This document shows positions 48,006 through 59,293 of a stretch of 64,000 nt of DNA, in pieces. Position 1 is the stretch's first letter; every line of letters starts with the position of its first letter. The notes beneath the pieces are model-generated. The model had not been told where the DNA came from. It ran no database searches and saw only the letters and a program-made list of their open reading frames with translations. Source of the DNA: Cryobacterium breve. Its GTDB lineage: Bacteria; Actinomycetota; Actinomycetes; Actinomycetales; Microbacteriaceae. Both the position numbers and the translations under genes were made by a program. The stretch is from positions 2,976,001 through 3,040,000 of the forward strand of contig NZ_CP075584.1 of NCBI RefSeq assembly GCF_027594785.1, given 5' to 3'.

Positions 48006-48029
48006 CACACCAGGCAGTGCCATCGCGGG

Positions 48030-48051
48030 GAGGCCAGCGAGAGCTGGCCTC
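48030..48051 (+). terminator. Hairpin between lipoprotein and ATPase genes
   Basis: GAGGCCAGC (48030-48038) pairs perfectly with 48043-48051 around a GAGA tetraloop, extended by a weaker GC stem on both sides. It is a probable partial terminator or RNA-stabilising structure after the binding-protein gene. Confidence 0.6.
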
Positions 48052-48101
48052 TCCCGCGTGCTTTGACTCCCCGGCCGCCGACCCCCCGGTCGACCGCTCA
48101 A

Positions 48102-48107
48102 TAGAAT
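48102..48107 (+). promoter_or_regulatory. -10 box of a near-leaderless promoter (nucleoside ABC ATPase)
   Basis: TAGAAT, 8 nt (CGGGAAGT), then ATG at 48116; it could give the ATPase-permease genes their own transcript. Confidence 0.5.
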
Positions 48108-48115
48108 CGGGAAGT

Positions 48116-49639
48116 ATGAAGCTCGAACTTCGCGGCATTACGAAGAGATTCGGTGCCCTGGTCGCCAATGACCACATCAACCTCACTGTCGAGGCCGGCG
48201 AGATCCACGCGCTGCTCGGGGAGAACGGCGCAGGGAAGTCCACCCTGATGAACGTGCTCTACGGCCTCTACCGGGCCGAAGAAGGGGAGATCCTGCTCGA
48301 CGACGTCGTCCAGCACTTCTCCGGGCCCGGCGACGCCATGGCGGCGGGCATCGGCATGGTGCACCAGCACTTCATGCTGATCCCCGTCTTCACCGTCGCC
48401 GAGAACGTCATGCTCGGCCACGAGGAGACCGGGTTCGGCGGTCACCTCGACCTCCCGGCGGCCCGCCGCCGGGTGACGGAGATCTCGGCCAGGTTCGGGT
48501 TCGACGTCGACCCCGACGCCCTCGTCGAGGACCTCCCCCGTCGGCGTGCAACAGCGCGTCGAGATCATCAAGGCCCTCTCCCGTGACGCGAAGGTGCTCG
48601 TCTTCGACGAGCCGACAGCCGTACTCACCCCGCAGGAGACGGACGAGCTGATGGGCATCATGCGCCAGCCTGCGCGACGCGGGGACCTCGATCGTCTTCA
48701 TCACGCACAAACTGCGCGAGGTGCGCGCCGTCGCCGACCGGATCACGGTCATCCGTCTCGGTGCCGTCGTCGGCGAGGCCTCGCCCACCGCGAGCAACGA
48801 GGAGCTCGCCACGATGATGGTCGGCCGCGCCGTCGACCTCACCGTTGACAAGTCTCCTGCCGAACCGGGGGCACCCGCACTGGTCGTCACCGACCTCACC
48901 GTGCTCGACCCGCGCGGGCAGGTGCTCGTCAACAACGTGAGCTTCACCGTGCACGCCGGCGAGATCCTCGCCATCGCCGGGGTGCAGGGAAACGGACAGA
49001 CCGAGCTGACCGAGGCCCTGATGGGCCTCCAGCCCCGCGTCTCCGGCGACATCACTCTCGACGGAGCCTCGCTCCGCGGCCACACGGTGCGCCGGATCCT
49101 CGACGCCGGCGTCGGCTTCGTGCCGGAAGACCGCACCGAGGACGGCCTGGTCGGCGAATTCACGATCGCCGAGAACCTGATGCTCGACCGGTCGCACCGG
49201 CCGCCGTTCGTCAGGCGCTTCAACATGCAGCTGTCCTTCCTCGCCAAGTTCGCCCAGGACAAGGTCAAGGAGTTCGATGTGCGCTCCCAGGGCATCGACA
49301 CCCTCGTCGGCCGCCTCTCCGGCGGCAACCAGCAGAAGGTCGTGCTCGCCCGCGAGCTCAGCCGCGAGCCTGCGGCTGTTCATCGCCGCCCAGCCGACCC
49401 GGGGCCTCGACGTCGGTTCGATCGAATTCGTGCACGAACGCATCATCGCGACCCGGGATGCCGGCACGCCGGTCATCGTGATCTCGACCGAACTCGACGA
49501 GGTGGCCGCCCTCGCCGACCGGATCCTGGTGATGTTCCGCGGCCGCGTCGTGGGCATCGTCCCCGGCGACACCCCCCGAGCCGTACTGGGGCTGATGATG
49601 GCCGGCGAAACGCCGACCGAAGAAGGAGCGGCAGCATGA
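48116..49639 (+). CDS. Nucleoside ABC transporter ATPase (two tandem NBDs), three frameshifts
   Basis: A 506-residue ATPase with two fused nucleotide-binding domains, as in NupA/YufO and RbsA. NBD1: [20 protein letters not shown] (Walker A), then [20 protein letters not shown] (Walker B) and [12 protein letters not shown]2: [36 protein letters not shown] and [17 protein letters not shown]. The frame breaks at about 48535-48541 (one extra C in a C-run), at 48667-48671 and at 49367-49371 (both AGCCT for AGCT). Corrected, the gene is intact. Its stop overlaps the ATG of the first permease. It energises nucleoside uptake with the upstream lipoprotein. Confidence 0.9.
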
Positions 49640-50919
49640 GCGAGACCCTGCAGACCCCGCCGGTTTCCGGTGGGAAGCCGGCCCAGCCTGGCCAGCCGGA
49701 CGAGCCGAGCCGCGCGTACCAGCTCTTCCGCGAGATCACGACCGGGAACGCCATCATCTCCGTCCTCGCCGTCCTGCTCGCCCTGTTGGTCGGCGCGATC
49801 CTGATCGCCTTCACCAATGAGGACGTCCAGAAGGCGTCGGTCTACTTCTTCTCCCGGCCGGGCGACACCGTCGTCGCGGCCTGGAATTCCGTCTCCGGCG
49901 CGTATTCCGCCCTGTTCCAGGGGTCGATCTACAACTTCCGCAAGCCGGACTTCGCCTCAGGGATCAAACCGTTCACCGAGACGCTCACCTTCGCGACCCC
50001 GCTGATCGCGGCCGGCCTCGGTGTCGCGCTCGGCTTCCGGGTCGGACTGTTCAACATCGGCGGTCGCGGCCAGATGCTCATCGCTGCCGCGCTCGGCGGC
50101 TGGGTGGCCTTCGCGCTCGACCTGCCCGCCGGCATCCACCTCGTCGTCGCCCTCGCCGCCGGCATCGCGGGCGGCGCACTCTGGGGCGGTATCGTCGGCC
50201 TGCTCAAGGCCCGTACCGGCGCACACGAGGTGATTACGACGATCATGCTCAACTATGTCGCGTACAACCTCGTCAGCTACCTGCTGCGCGACGGCTTCCT
50301 GAAGACGCCGGGGTCGAACAATCCGCAGAGCCCCGCGAGCAAGCCGACTGCCGTGTTCCCCGACCTGCTCGGCCCCGGGTACAACCTGCACCTCGGCTTC
50401 ATCCTCGTGATCATCGCGACGATCTTCACCTGGTGGTTGCTGTCTCGGTCCAACCTCGGCTTCCAGTTCCGCGCCGTCGGCCTCAACCCGCACGCCGCGC
50501 GCGTCGCCGGCATCAGCGTCGACCGGATGTACGTCTACGCCATGCTGCTTTCCGGCGGGCTCGTCGGCCTCGCCGGCATCAACCAGGTGCTCGGCACCTC
50601 GACGAGCGGTTTCGACGCCGGCATCGACTCCGGCATCGGCTTCGACGCGATCACCGTCGCGCTGCTCGGCCGCTCGCGCCCGTGGGGGGTCTTCGCGGCA
50701 GGCATCCTCTTCGGCGCGTTCAAGGCCGGCGGGTTCTCGATGCAGGCCGCCGAGGGTGTCCCGATCGACATCGTGCTGATCGTGCAGTCCCTGATCGTGC
50801 TGTTCATCGCGGCGCCGCCACTGGTCCGCTCCATCTTCCGGCTGCCGACGCCGGGCCAGAAGACCCCGGGTCCGAAGGCCAAACGCACCACGACTCCCAC
50901 GAAGGTGGTGGCCTCATGA
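49636..50919 (+). CDS. Nucleoside ABC transporter permease 1
   Basis: A 427-residue inner-membrane permease of the branched-chain/ribose (BPD_transp_2) type. After a Pro-rich cytoplasmic leader, a first helix (SVLAVLLALLVGAILIAFT) is followed by a periplasmic loop and about eight more helices. RVGLFNIGGRGQMLIAAALG is the signature of NupB/YufP-like proteins, and GAHEVITTIMLNYVAYNLVS is the cytoplasmic EAA-like coupling region. It starts by ATGA overlap with the ATPase stop and overlaps permease 2 in the same way. GAAGGAG lies before the start. Confidence 0.9.
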   Translation: MSETLQTPPVSGGKPAQPGQPDEPSRAYQLFREITTGNAIISVLAVLLALLVGAILIAFTNEDVQKASVYFFSRPGDTVVAAWNSVSGAYSALFQGSIYNFRKPDFASGIKPFTETLTFATPLIAAGLGVALGFRVGLFNIGGRGQMLIAAALGGWVAFALDLPAGIHLVVALAAGIAGGALWGGIVGLLKARTGAHEVITTIMLNYVAYNLVSYLLRDGFLKTPGSNNPQSPASKPTAVFPDLLGPGYNLHLGFILVIIATIFTWWLLSRSNLGFQFRAVGLNPHAARVAGISVDRMYVYAMLLSGGLVGLAGINQVLGTSTSGFDAGIDSGIGFDAITVALLGRSRPWGVFAAGILFGAFKAGGFSMQAAEGVPIDIVLIVQSLIVLFIAAPPLVRSIFRLPTPGQKTPGPKAKRTTTPTKVVAS

Positions 50920-52227
50920 GTACCCCTTTGACCGTCTCACCGGCAGGCTCGACCGGGCCGGCCACTCCGATCGCCGACGCCGGGCCCGACTTCGAGCAGA
51001 TCAAGAGCTGGAAGACCCCGATCTCCCTCGCCATTTTCACCGTGCTCGGCTTCCTGCTGCTCGTGGTCTTCGGTCGCGACGGCGAGAGCACCATGCGCCT
51101 GTCGACGACGACGGACCTGATCCAGCTGCCCGACGTGGTCCTGCCGACCCGGGCGACCGGCATCGTCGTGAGCGTGCTGTTGCTGCTGATCACCCTCGCA
51201 AGCGCCTGGCTGGTGCGGTCGAAGGCGAAGGTGCCACTCTGGCTCGTCACCGTTTTCGCGGTGCTCCTGCTCACGGGCTTCCTGGCCTGGGCGGCCGCAG
51301 ACGAGACGATCCCGGTACCCGGTCTGCTGTTCGGGTCGTTGAGCCTCGCGGTTCCGCTCATCTTCGGCGCGCTCGGCGGCGTCATCTCCGAGCGGGTCGG
51401 CGTGGTCAACGTCGCGATCGAGGGCCAGCTTCTCGCCGGGGCCTTCACCTCGGCGATGGTCGCCTCGATCACTCAGCAGCCGCTGCTCGGGCTCGTCGCG
51501 GCGATGGTCGCCGGCGTGCTCGTCTCCTTCGTGCTCGCCGCGTTCTCGATCAAGTACTTCGTCGACCAGGTCATCGTCGGCGTCGTGCTCAACGTGCTCG
51601 TCTCCGGGGTCACCGGCTTCCTGTTCTCGCAGGCTCCTCGCACCGAACGCCGCGACGCTCAACAGCCCGCCGCGCTTCGAGACGATCCCCATCCCGCTGC
51701 TGAGCGAGATCCCGATCATCGGACCGGTGCTCTTCCGGCAGACCCTGATCGTGTACATCATGTACGTGGCCGTCGCGTGCGTGTACTTCGGCCTCTTCCA
51801 CACCAAGTGGGGCCTCCGCCTGCGGGCCGTCGGCGAGCATCCGCAGGCCGCTGACACCGTGGGCATCAACGTCGCCCGCACCCGGTTCTGGAACGTCTCG
51901 CTCGCCGGTGCGATCGCCGGTCTCGGCGGGGCGTACTTCACCCTCGGCTCCGTCGGCGCCTTCGGTAAGGAGATGACAGCGGGCGCCGGGTTCATCGCCC
52001 TCGCCGCCGTCATCTTCGGCCGCTGGGACCCGATCAGGGCCACCCTCGCCGCGCTGCTCTTCGGCTTCGCGAGCAACCTGCAGAACGTGCTCAGCATCAT
52101 CGGCTCCCCGGTGCCGAGCGAATTCATGCTGATGCTGCCCTATCTCGTCACGATCTTCGCCGTCGCCGGCCTCGTCGGCCAGTCGCGGGGGCCTGCGGCC
52201 TCCGGAAAGCCGTACATCAAATCGTGA
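50916..52227 (+). CDS. Nucleoside ABC transporter permease 2, one frameshift
   Basis: A 436-residue permease partner (NupC/YufQ-like). FGALGGVISERVGVVNVAIE followed by GQLLAGAF is the signature of this second-permease class, and FVDQVIVGVVLNVLVSGVTG is its coupling region. RLRAVGEHPQAADTVGINVA matches the conserved cytoplasmic loop after the shift. The frame changes at 51631-51635 (CAGGCTC for CAGCTC); corrected, it reads FSQLLAPNAATLNSPPRFE. It overlaps permease 1 (ATGA) and cdd (GTGA). Confidence 0.9.
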
Positions 52228-52705
52228 GCTCCCGAAAGAACGACCCGGCACCGAAGAACGAACCGGCCCGAAAGAACGAACCGGAGTCCGGCCACGTGGC
52301 TCCCGCGGTCGACTGGGCGCTCCTCCGCAGCACAGCGACCGAGGCCATGCGCCTCGCGTACGCGCCGTACTCGAAGTTCCCGGTCGGCGCGGCTGCCCTC
52401 GTCGACGACGGCAGGGTGATCAGCGGATGCAACGTGGAGAACGCCTCGTACGGCCTCACCCTCTGTGCGGAGTGCGCCCTCGTCTCCGTGCTGCACCTCA
52501 CCGGCGGCGGCCGGCTCCTCGCCTTCAGCTGCGTCGACGGCAACGGCAACCTGCTGATGCCGTGCGGCCGCTGCCGCCAGCTGCTCTACGAACACTCCGC
52601 GCCCGGCATGCTGCTGGAAACAGTCTCGGGCCTCCGCACCATCGATCAGGTCCTGCCGGACGCCTTCGGGCCACGCCAGCTCGCCGACTACCGGGAAGAA
52701 CACCA

Positions 52706-52709
<4 letters not shown>
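52224..52709 (+). CDS. cdd: Cytidine deaminase
   Basis: A 161-residue homotetrameric-type deaminase converting cytidine and deoxycytidine to uridine and deoxyuridine. CNVENASYGLTLCAECAL has the substrate-binding Asn/Glu, the first zinc Cys and the catalytic Glu; PCGRCRQLLYE supplies the other two zinc cysteines. The N-terminus carries an odd 24-residue charged leader with three KN(D/E)P units, encoded by near-repeats of AAGAACGA. Its GTG overlaps the permease stop, and its stop overlaps deoA, so uptake and salvage genes are co-translated. Confidence 0.94.
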
Positions 52710-54018
<1,309 letters not shown>

Positions 54019-54112
54019 GCCCGGCCCGATCTCCACCGGCACCGGTTTGTTGCCGATCACGATAAATTTCGGGAGTTATGCCTCGGGAGGGGCCGGGGGA
54101 GGCCGGGGCCGG

Positions 54113-54118
54113 TAGATT
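54113..54118 (+). promoter_or_regulatory. -10 box of a leaderless promoter (add)
   Basis: TAGATT, 7 nt, then GTG at 54126 (another GTG lies at 54120). Confidence 0.55.
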
Positions 54119-54125
54119 GGTGAGC

Positions 54126-55244
54126 GTGAATACGAGCTCTGAGGAATTCCTGCTGCCCGGTGGTACGAGCATCAACGCGCTGCCCAAAATATCGCTGCAC
54201 GACCACCTCGACGGCGGGCTGCGCCCCCAGACCATCATCGAGCTCGCCGAGGCCATCGGTCTCGACCTGCCGTCGACGGAAGCCGCGGCCCTCGGCGATT
54301 GGTTCGCCGACCAGTCCAATTCGGGCTCGCTCGTTGACTACCTCAAGACCTTCGATGTGACGACGGCCGTGATGCAGACCCGTGAGGGCCTCACGCGGGT
54401 CGCGCACGAATTCGTGCAGGACCTTGCAGCCGACGGTGTCATCTACGGGGAGATCCGCTGGGCGCCCGAACAGCACCTCACCCGCGGGCTCACCCTGGAC
54501 CAGGTCGTCGAGGCCGTGCAGGAAGGCCTCGAATCCGGCGTCGACGAGGCGGCGGAATACGGTTCGACCATCCGGGTCGGCCAGCTCATCACCGCGATGC
54601 GCCACGCGAACCGCGGGCTCGAGATCGCCGAACTCGCCGTGCGTCACCGCGGCAACGGCGTCGTCGGGTTCGACATCGCCGGAGCGGAACTCGGTTTCCC
54701 CGCGCGCAACCACCTCGCAGCCTTCGACTACCTCGCCAAGGAGTTCATGCCGGTCACGGTGCACGCCGGAGAGGCCGACGGGCTCGAAAGCATCCGCGGC
54801 GCCCTCTTCGACGGCCGCGCCCTGCGCCTCGGCCACGGTGTGCGCCTCGCCCAGGACATCGTCATCGGCCGCGAGGACGACGACAACACCTACGTCACCC
54901 TCGGCCCGGTCGCTCAGTGGGTGCGCGACCGCGAGATCGCCCTCGAACTGAGCCCGTCGTCCAACCTCCAGACCGGCGCAATCGCCGCATGGGGCGACGA
55001 CCTGCTCGACCACCCCTTCGACCTGCTCTACCAGCTCGGCTTCCGGGTCACCGTCAACACCGACAACCGGCTGATGAGCGACACGAGCCTGAGCCAGGAA
55101 CTGGCGCTGCTCAGCGACGCCTTCGGCTACGACATCGACGACCTCGAGGTCTTCCAGCTCAACGCCGCCCAGTCCGCGTTCCTCCCGCTCGAAGAGCGCG
55201 AAGAACTCGCGGACGCCATCGTCGCGGGCTTCGAAGAGGCCTGA
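54126..55244 (+). CDS. add: Adenosine deaminase
   Basis: A 372-residue zinc enzyme converting adenosine to inosine. KISLHDHLDGGLRP has the HxH zinc pair and substrate-binding Asp. VTVHAGEADG (zinc His and catalytic Glu), LRLGHGVRLAQD (catalytic His) and VTVNTDNRLMSDTSLSQEL (zinc Asp) complete the site. GTG 54126 is chosen for its spacing from the TAGATT box; GTG 54120 and ATG 54078 are in frame but less likely. A 107-bp gap and its own promoter separate it from deoA. The inosine formed can be used by the PNP encoded convergently at 58-59 kb. Confidence 0.93.
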   Translation: MNTSSEEFLLPGGTSINALPKISLHDHLDGGLRPQTIIELAEAIGLDLPSTEAAALGDWFADQSNSGSLVDYLKTFDVTTAVMQTREGLTRVAHEFVQDLAADGVIYGEIRWAPEQHLTRGLTLDQVVEAVQEGLESGVDEAAEYGSTIRVGQLITAMRHANRGLEIAELAVRHRGNGVVGFDIAGAELGFPARNHLAAFDYLAKEFMPVTVHAGEADGLESIRGALFDGRALRLGHGVRLAQDIVIGREDDDNTYVTLGPVAQWVRDREIALELSPSSNLQTGAIAAWGDDLLDHPFDLLYQLGFRVTVNTDNRLMSDTSLSQELALLSDAFGYDIDDLEVFQLNAAQSAFLPLEEREELADAIVAGFEEA

Positions 55245-55285
55245 GAGCCCGCGGACCCCGCCACGCAACCCCAGTGAAAGAACCT

Positions 55286-55762
55286 ATGCAACTCCCAGAC
55301 CTGCCTCTTACCGCCATAGCGATCGGCATCCACGTCGAAGACTGGCGCGCCGCCGTGACCGCGGCCGGCGACGGACTCGTCCGCTCGGGGTCGACAGTTC
55401 CCGGCTACACCAAACGGATGATCGACGTCATCGACGAGTTCGGTGCCTACGTCGTGATCGCCCCCGGCCTGGCCCTCGCCCACGCGCGCCCGGGCCCCGA
55501 CGTCATCGCCGAGGGCCTGAGCGTCGTGACGCTCGCGGAACCCGTCGCCTTCGGCCACCCGCACAACGACCCGGTCAGCGTGGTCCTCGGCCTCGCCGTG
55601 ACAACGGGCGACGAACACGTGCTGCTCGTCGCCGAACTCGCGAACGTCTTTAACGACCCGCGGGTCATCCCCGCGCTTGCGGCCGCGACGGATGCCGCCG
55701 GCATCCGTTCGCTGCTCGGCGTCACGGCACCCGCCGCAGAAGCAAGCGGGGTCGAGGAATGA
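55286..55762 (+). CDS. PTS EIIA component (mannitol/ascorbate-type)
   Basis: A 158-residue PTS_EIIA type-2 domain protein. GLALAHARPG holds the phosphorylated His (residue 66) and VAFGHPHNDPVSVVLGLAV the second conserved His region. It takes phosphate from HPr and passes it to a IIB protein. Its stop overlaps the ATG of the EIIB gene. The sequence resembles UlaC/SgaA-like IIA proteins of the L-ascorbate family. No EIIC permease gene is present nearby, so the sugar transported, if any, cannot be named. Confidence 0.87.
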   Translation: MQLPDLPLTAIAIGIHVEDWRAAVTAAGDGLVRSGSTVPGYTKRMIDVIDEFGAYVVIAPGLALAHARPGPDVIAEGLSVVTLAEPVAFGHPHNDPVSVVLGLAVTTGDEHVLLVAELANVFNDPRVIPALAAATDAAGIRSLLGVTAPAAEASGVEE

Positions 55763-56031
55763 AGATCGTCGCGTTGTGCGGAGTCGGGGTGGGCACCTCC
55801 GCGATCCTGAAGGTGAACGCCGAGCGCGCTCTCGCCAGACTCGACATCGACGCCGAGGTGACGGCGACCGATGTCGCGTCAGTGCAGGCGGTCGGCGCTG
55901 ACGCGCAGGTGATCCTGACGTCGTCAGAACTCGTGAGCCGCATCGGCAAGACCAACGCCGACATCGTCGTGATCGACAACTATTTCGACGTCGACGAGCT
56001 TACGACCAAGCTCGAGGAAGCGCTCGGCTGA
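55759..56031 (+). CDS. PTS EIIB component (ascorbate/lactose-type)
   Basis: A 90-residue stand-alone IIB domain. KIVALCGVGVGTSAILKV has the phosphorylated Cys (residue 7) followed by the P-loop-like turn. ADIVVIDNYFDVDELTTKLE closes the Rossmann-like fold. It resembles UlaB/SgaB. Coupled to the IIA gene by ATGA overlap, it ends the nucleoside-cluster run. Without a IIC in the window, the pair either partners a IIC encoded elsewhere or has a regulatory role. Confidence 0.86.
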   Translation: MKIVALCGVGVGTSAILKVNAERALARLDIDAEVTATDVASVQAVGADAQVILTSSELVSRIGKTNADIVVIDNYFDVDELTTKLEEALG

Positions 56032-56105
56032 GCCCGGTTCGCCGTGAGCCCGGTGCGCTGTGCGCCGGGTCTGGGTGAGCCGGTGCGCTGACGCGCGGGT
56101 CGAGC
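56030..56105. repeat. Degenerate ~16-bp tandem repeat after the EIIB gene
   Basis: Units related to TGAGCCCGGTGCGCTG recur about five times. The clearest are at 56045-56060 and 56076-56090. They fill the gap between the convergent EIIB and mutase genes, overlapping the EIIB stop. Confidence 0.55.
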
Positions 56106-56120
56106 CCGGCGTTCTGAGGT

Positions 56121-58361
56121 CTACGCGATGAGTTCGCGCATGCCCCGCTCGAGCTCGGCGAGCACCGCGTTCGCGGCGACCTGGCGCTCCACGACCGTGC
56201 CGACGACGCTGCTCGTGTCGAGGTAGACCTTGAGCTTGGGTTCCGTTCCACTCGGGCGCACCATCACCCGGGCGCCTCCGACGAGGCGGATCCGAAGCAC
56301 ATCGCTCGGCGGCAGGCCGACGAAGCCGCCGGCGAGGTCGTCGATGTGGTCGACCCGGATCCGGCCGACGAACGCCGGCGGGTTCGAGCGCAGCCGGTCC
56401 ATCACCCGGGAGATCTCGGACAGGTCGGTCACGCGCACCGAGATCTGGCTCGACGAGAAGTGCCCGAACCGGCCGCTGAAGTGGTGCAGGTGGTCCGCGA
56501 GGGTGAAGCCCTCGTTCTTCAGGTCGCTCGCCAGGGAGAGCAGGGCGAGGGCCGCGGAGATTCCGTCCTTGTCGCGGACGGTCGTCGGGTTCACGAGGTA
56601 GCCGAGGGCTTCCTCGTAGCCGAACACGAGACCGGGGGCCCGGGAGACCCACTTGAACCCGGTGAGGGTCTCCTCGAAGCGCATGCCGTAGGCATCCGCA
56701 ACGGCCTTCAACGCCGGCGACGACACGATCGAGCAGGCCAGGGTGCCGCTGCGCGGGGCGGTGGCAGGTGTGTCAGCATCGTCGTGCGTGTCGGCCTCTG
56801 CGGTGACGGGGGCGAGTTCGGCCCGCTCTGCTGCTCGCCAGCCGAGGATGGCGCCGACCTCGTTGCCGGTGAGGCGACGGTAGCCGCTCGCGGAGTCGAC
56901 GTCGGGGATCGCGATCGCGAGGCGGTCGGCGTCGGGGTCGTTCGCAATGACGAGTTCGGCGTTGATCTCGCGGGCCGTCGCATAGGCGAGGTCGAGGGCG
57001 CCCGGCTCCTCCGGGTTCGGGAAGACGACGGTCGGGAAGGTCGGGTCCGGCGCGATCTGCGCGTCGACGAGGGTCGGCAGGTCGTAGCCTGCGGCCTCGA
57101 GCACGCGGCGGGTGGTGTCCCAGCCGACTCCGTGCATCGCGGTGTAGACGGCGTTGACCTGGGCGCGCGGCGGGCCGACGGTTGCAGCGGTCTCGGTGAT
57201 GTACGCCTGTACGACGGTTTCCTCCGCGGTCTCGTAGACGCCGCGCGGCAGTTCGGGGATGGTCGCGTGCGTCGCGATCCGGTGGATCTCCGCCGCGATG
57301 AAGGCGTCGTCCGGCGAGACGATCTGGGACCCGCTGTTCGCGCCGCCGAGATAGACCTTGTAGCCGTTGTCTGCCGCGGGATTGTGCGAGGCGGTGACCA
57401 TCACACCGGCGCTCGCGCCGAGGTGGCGCACGGCGAAGGCGAGGACGGGCGTCGGCAGCAGGCGGGGGAGCAGAATGGCGCGGACGCCGGCCCCGGCCAT
57501 GATCGCGGCGCTGTCTGTCGCGAACACCTGGGAGTTCTTGCGGCCGTCGTAGCCGATCACGACGGAGGGAGTGTGGCCGGGGAGCGCGGTTCCGATCAGG
57601 AAGGCGGCGAGGCCGGCGGCGGCCTGGGACACGAGGACCCGGTTCATCCGGTTGGAGCCGGAGCCGATCGCGCCGCGGAGTCCAGCGGTTCCGAAGGCGA
57701 GGCGTTCGTCGAAGCGGGCGTGCAGCTCGGTGATGGCGGTCTCGTCTGCGGACTGCGCCCCGCGGAGCAGGGCGCGCAGTTCGGCCTGGGTCTCAGGATC
57801 CGGGTCCTGGGCGAGCCAGGCGGTGGCGGCGGCGATCGTGGTGGCGTCGTCGGGGGCCGGTTCCGGTGTGGCCGGTGAACCCGCGCGTGCGGGGTGGGCG
57901 AGCGCTTTCGGAACGAAGTCAGTCGCGACCGTGGCGTCCATTTCCGCCGTGACGGGGGTCGGCTCGTCGCTGACGGATGCGGGGTGGGCGATCACGGGAG
58001 GAGCCGTCGGTTCCGGTGCGGATTCCCCGTGCTGAGCGGCTGCCGGCGGCGCCGGGGTTGCCTCGGCGGTCGGGGCTGCCGGTGTTGCAGGGGCGGCTTC
58101 GTGCGCGGTTGCAGGGGCGGCCGCGGGGGCGGTTTCCTCTTCGGCGGGCGTGGAAGCAGCGGGAGCCGGTTCGCTCGCCGCGGCTACTGCGGGCGACAGA
58201 ACCTCCACGATGTCGAGCGCGAGGGTCGGCGGCAGGACGGAAGTGGGAGCATCCGGCAACGCCCGGTGGCGCCCGCGCGCGCGAACCTCGCCCGTGCCGG
58301 TCGAGGCGGCGTCGGTGGAGCCGGTGTCGACGGGTCCGGTTCCGGTCTCGGTGGCGCTCAC
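56121..58361 (-). CDS. pmmB: Phospho-sugar mutase (PmmB-like) with long Ala/Pro-rich N-terminal extension
   Basis: A 746-residue alpha-D-phosphohexomutase-family enzyme. [19 protein letters not shown] has the phosphoserine (about Ser323). The metal loop is [14 protein letters not shown], the sugar loop is in [20 protein letters not shown], and [14 protein letters not shown] is the phosphate-binding loop. Family members have about 550 residues; here about 175 extra residues of Ala/Pro/Thr/Glu-rich sequence precede the catalytic domain, and a short acidic insert follows [11 protein letters not shown]. Its GTG overlaps the deoD stop. That coupling suggests it works as a phosphopentomutase on ribose 1-phosphate from nucleosides, although phosphomanno- or phosphoglucomutase activity is possible. 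Confidence 0.87.
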   Translation of the reverse strand: MSATETGTGPVDTGSTDAASTGTGEVRARGRHRALPDAPTSVLPPTLALDIVEVLSPAVAAASEPAPAASTPAEEETAPAAAPATAHEAAPATPAAPTAEATPAPPAAAQHGESAPEPTAPPVIAHPASVSDEPTPVTAEMDATVATDFVPKALAHPARAGSPATPEPAPDDATTIAAATAWLAQDPDPETQAELRALLRGAQSADETAITELHARFDERLAFGTAGLRGAIGSGSNRMNRVLVSQAAAGLAAFLIGTALPGHTPSVVIGYDGRKNSQVFATDSAAIMAGAGVRAILLPRLLPTPVLAFAVRHLGASAGVMVTASHNPAADNGYKVYLGGANSGSQIVSPDDAFIAAEIHRIATHATIPELPRGVYETAEETVVQAYITETAATVGPPRAQVNAVYTAMHGVGWDTTRRVLEAAGYDLPTLVDAQIAPDPTFPTVVFPNPEEPGALDLAYATAREINAELVIANDPDADRLAIAIPDVDSASGYRRLTGNEVGAILGWRAAERAELAPVTAEADTHDDADTPATAPRSGTLACSIVSSPALKAVADAYGMRFEETLTGFKWVSRAPGLVFGYEEALGYLVNPTTVRDKDGISAALALLSLASDLKNEGFTLADHLHHFSGRFGHFSSSQISVRVTDLSEISRVMDRLRSNPPAFVGRIRVDHIDDLAGGFVGLPPSDVLRIRLVGGARVMVRPSGTEPKLKVYLDTSSVVGTVVERQVAANAVLAELERGMRELIA

Positions 58362-59192
58362 AGGGCGGCCACGATCCTGGCGAGGAGTGCGCTGATCACG
58401 GGTTCGGCCTGCTTGCCTGCAACGAGCACTTCGGCGTGGCTGAGCGGCTCCTTCTGGATCCCGGCCGCGAGGTTGGTGATCAGGGACAGGCCGAGGATCT
58501 CCATGCCGGCCTGCCGGGCCGCGATGGCCTCGAGCGCCGTCGACATGCCGACGATGTGGCCGCCGATCGCCTTCGCCATCTGCACTTCGGCGGGGGTCTC
58601 GTAGTGCGGTCCGCGGAACTGGCAGTAGACGCCCTCGTCGAGCCCGGGGTCGATGGTGCGGGCCAGGTCGCGCAGCCGCTTCGAGTAGAGGTCGGTCAGG
58701 TCGATGAAGGTCGCGCCCTCGAGCGGCGAGTCCGCGGTGAGGTTGATGTGGTCGCTGATCAGCACCGGTGTTCCGGGGGTCCAGGTCTCACGGATGCCGC
58801 CGGCCCCGTTGGTGAGGATCATGGTGGTCGCGCCCGTCGCCGCAGCGGTGCGCACGCTGTGCACGACCCGGCGGACGCCGTGGCCCTCGTAGTAGTGGGT
58901 GCGCGCGCCGATGACGAGGGCGCGCTTGCCGTTCGGCAGAAGCACGGAGCGCAGGGTGCCGACGTGGCCTTCGAGCGCGGGGGCGCTGGAAGCCGGTGAT
59001 CGACTGCGCGGGGATCGTGTGCGTGGTCTCGCCGATGAGCTCCGCGGCCTTGCCCCAGCCACTGCCGAGGGTCAGCGCTACGTCGTGATGGGCGACGCCG
59101 GTCAGCTCGGCGATTTCACCCGCCGCGATCCGGGCGATCTCGAACGGGTCGGTTTGTGGCTCGTCCAGCGGGTTTGCGTCGATCGTCGGCAT
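58358..59192 (-). CDS. deoD: Purine-nucleoside phosphorylase, one frameshift
   Basis: A 277-residue trimeric-type PNP (PNP/MTAP family) that splits inosine and guanosine to base and (deoxy)ribose 1-phosphate. [15 protein letters not shown] (phosphate-binding Ser), [31 protein letters not shown] and [20 protein letters not shown] (Glu for purine) with [19 protein letters not shown] are visible. The frame shifts near 58988: one extra base, so the expected [12 protein letters not shown] reads GFQRPRARR. It is coupled by GTGA overlap to the mutase, giving a ribose 1-phosphate route. A repeat element lies between it and lpdA. Confidence 0.92.
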
Positions 59193-59216
59193 CCCCCCAC
59201 TCTATTCGCCCGAACC

Positions 59217-59293
59217 AATTCGACGGAGATTTTGGGCATTCGGGGCCGAAAGTGCCCTCTCACGCACGAAAATCTCCAAAACTCCGTCGAATT
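59217..59293. repeat. AATTCGACGGAG-family inverted-repeat element, copy 3
   Basis: Arms AATTCGACGGAG (59217-59228) and complement (59282-59293), preceded by CGAACC and followed by CGTCGGGGG. It lies between divergently transcribed genes, 24 bp from the deoD start, so terminator function is not possible here. Confidence 0.88.
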
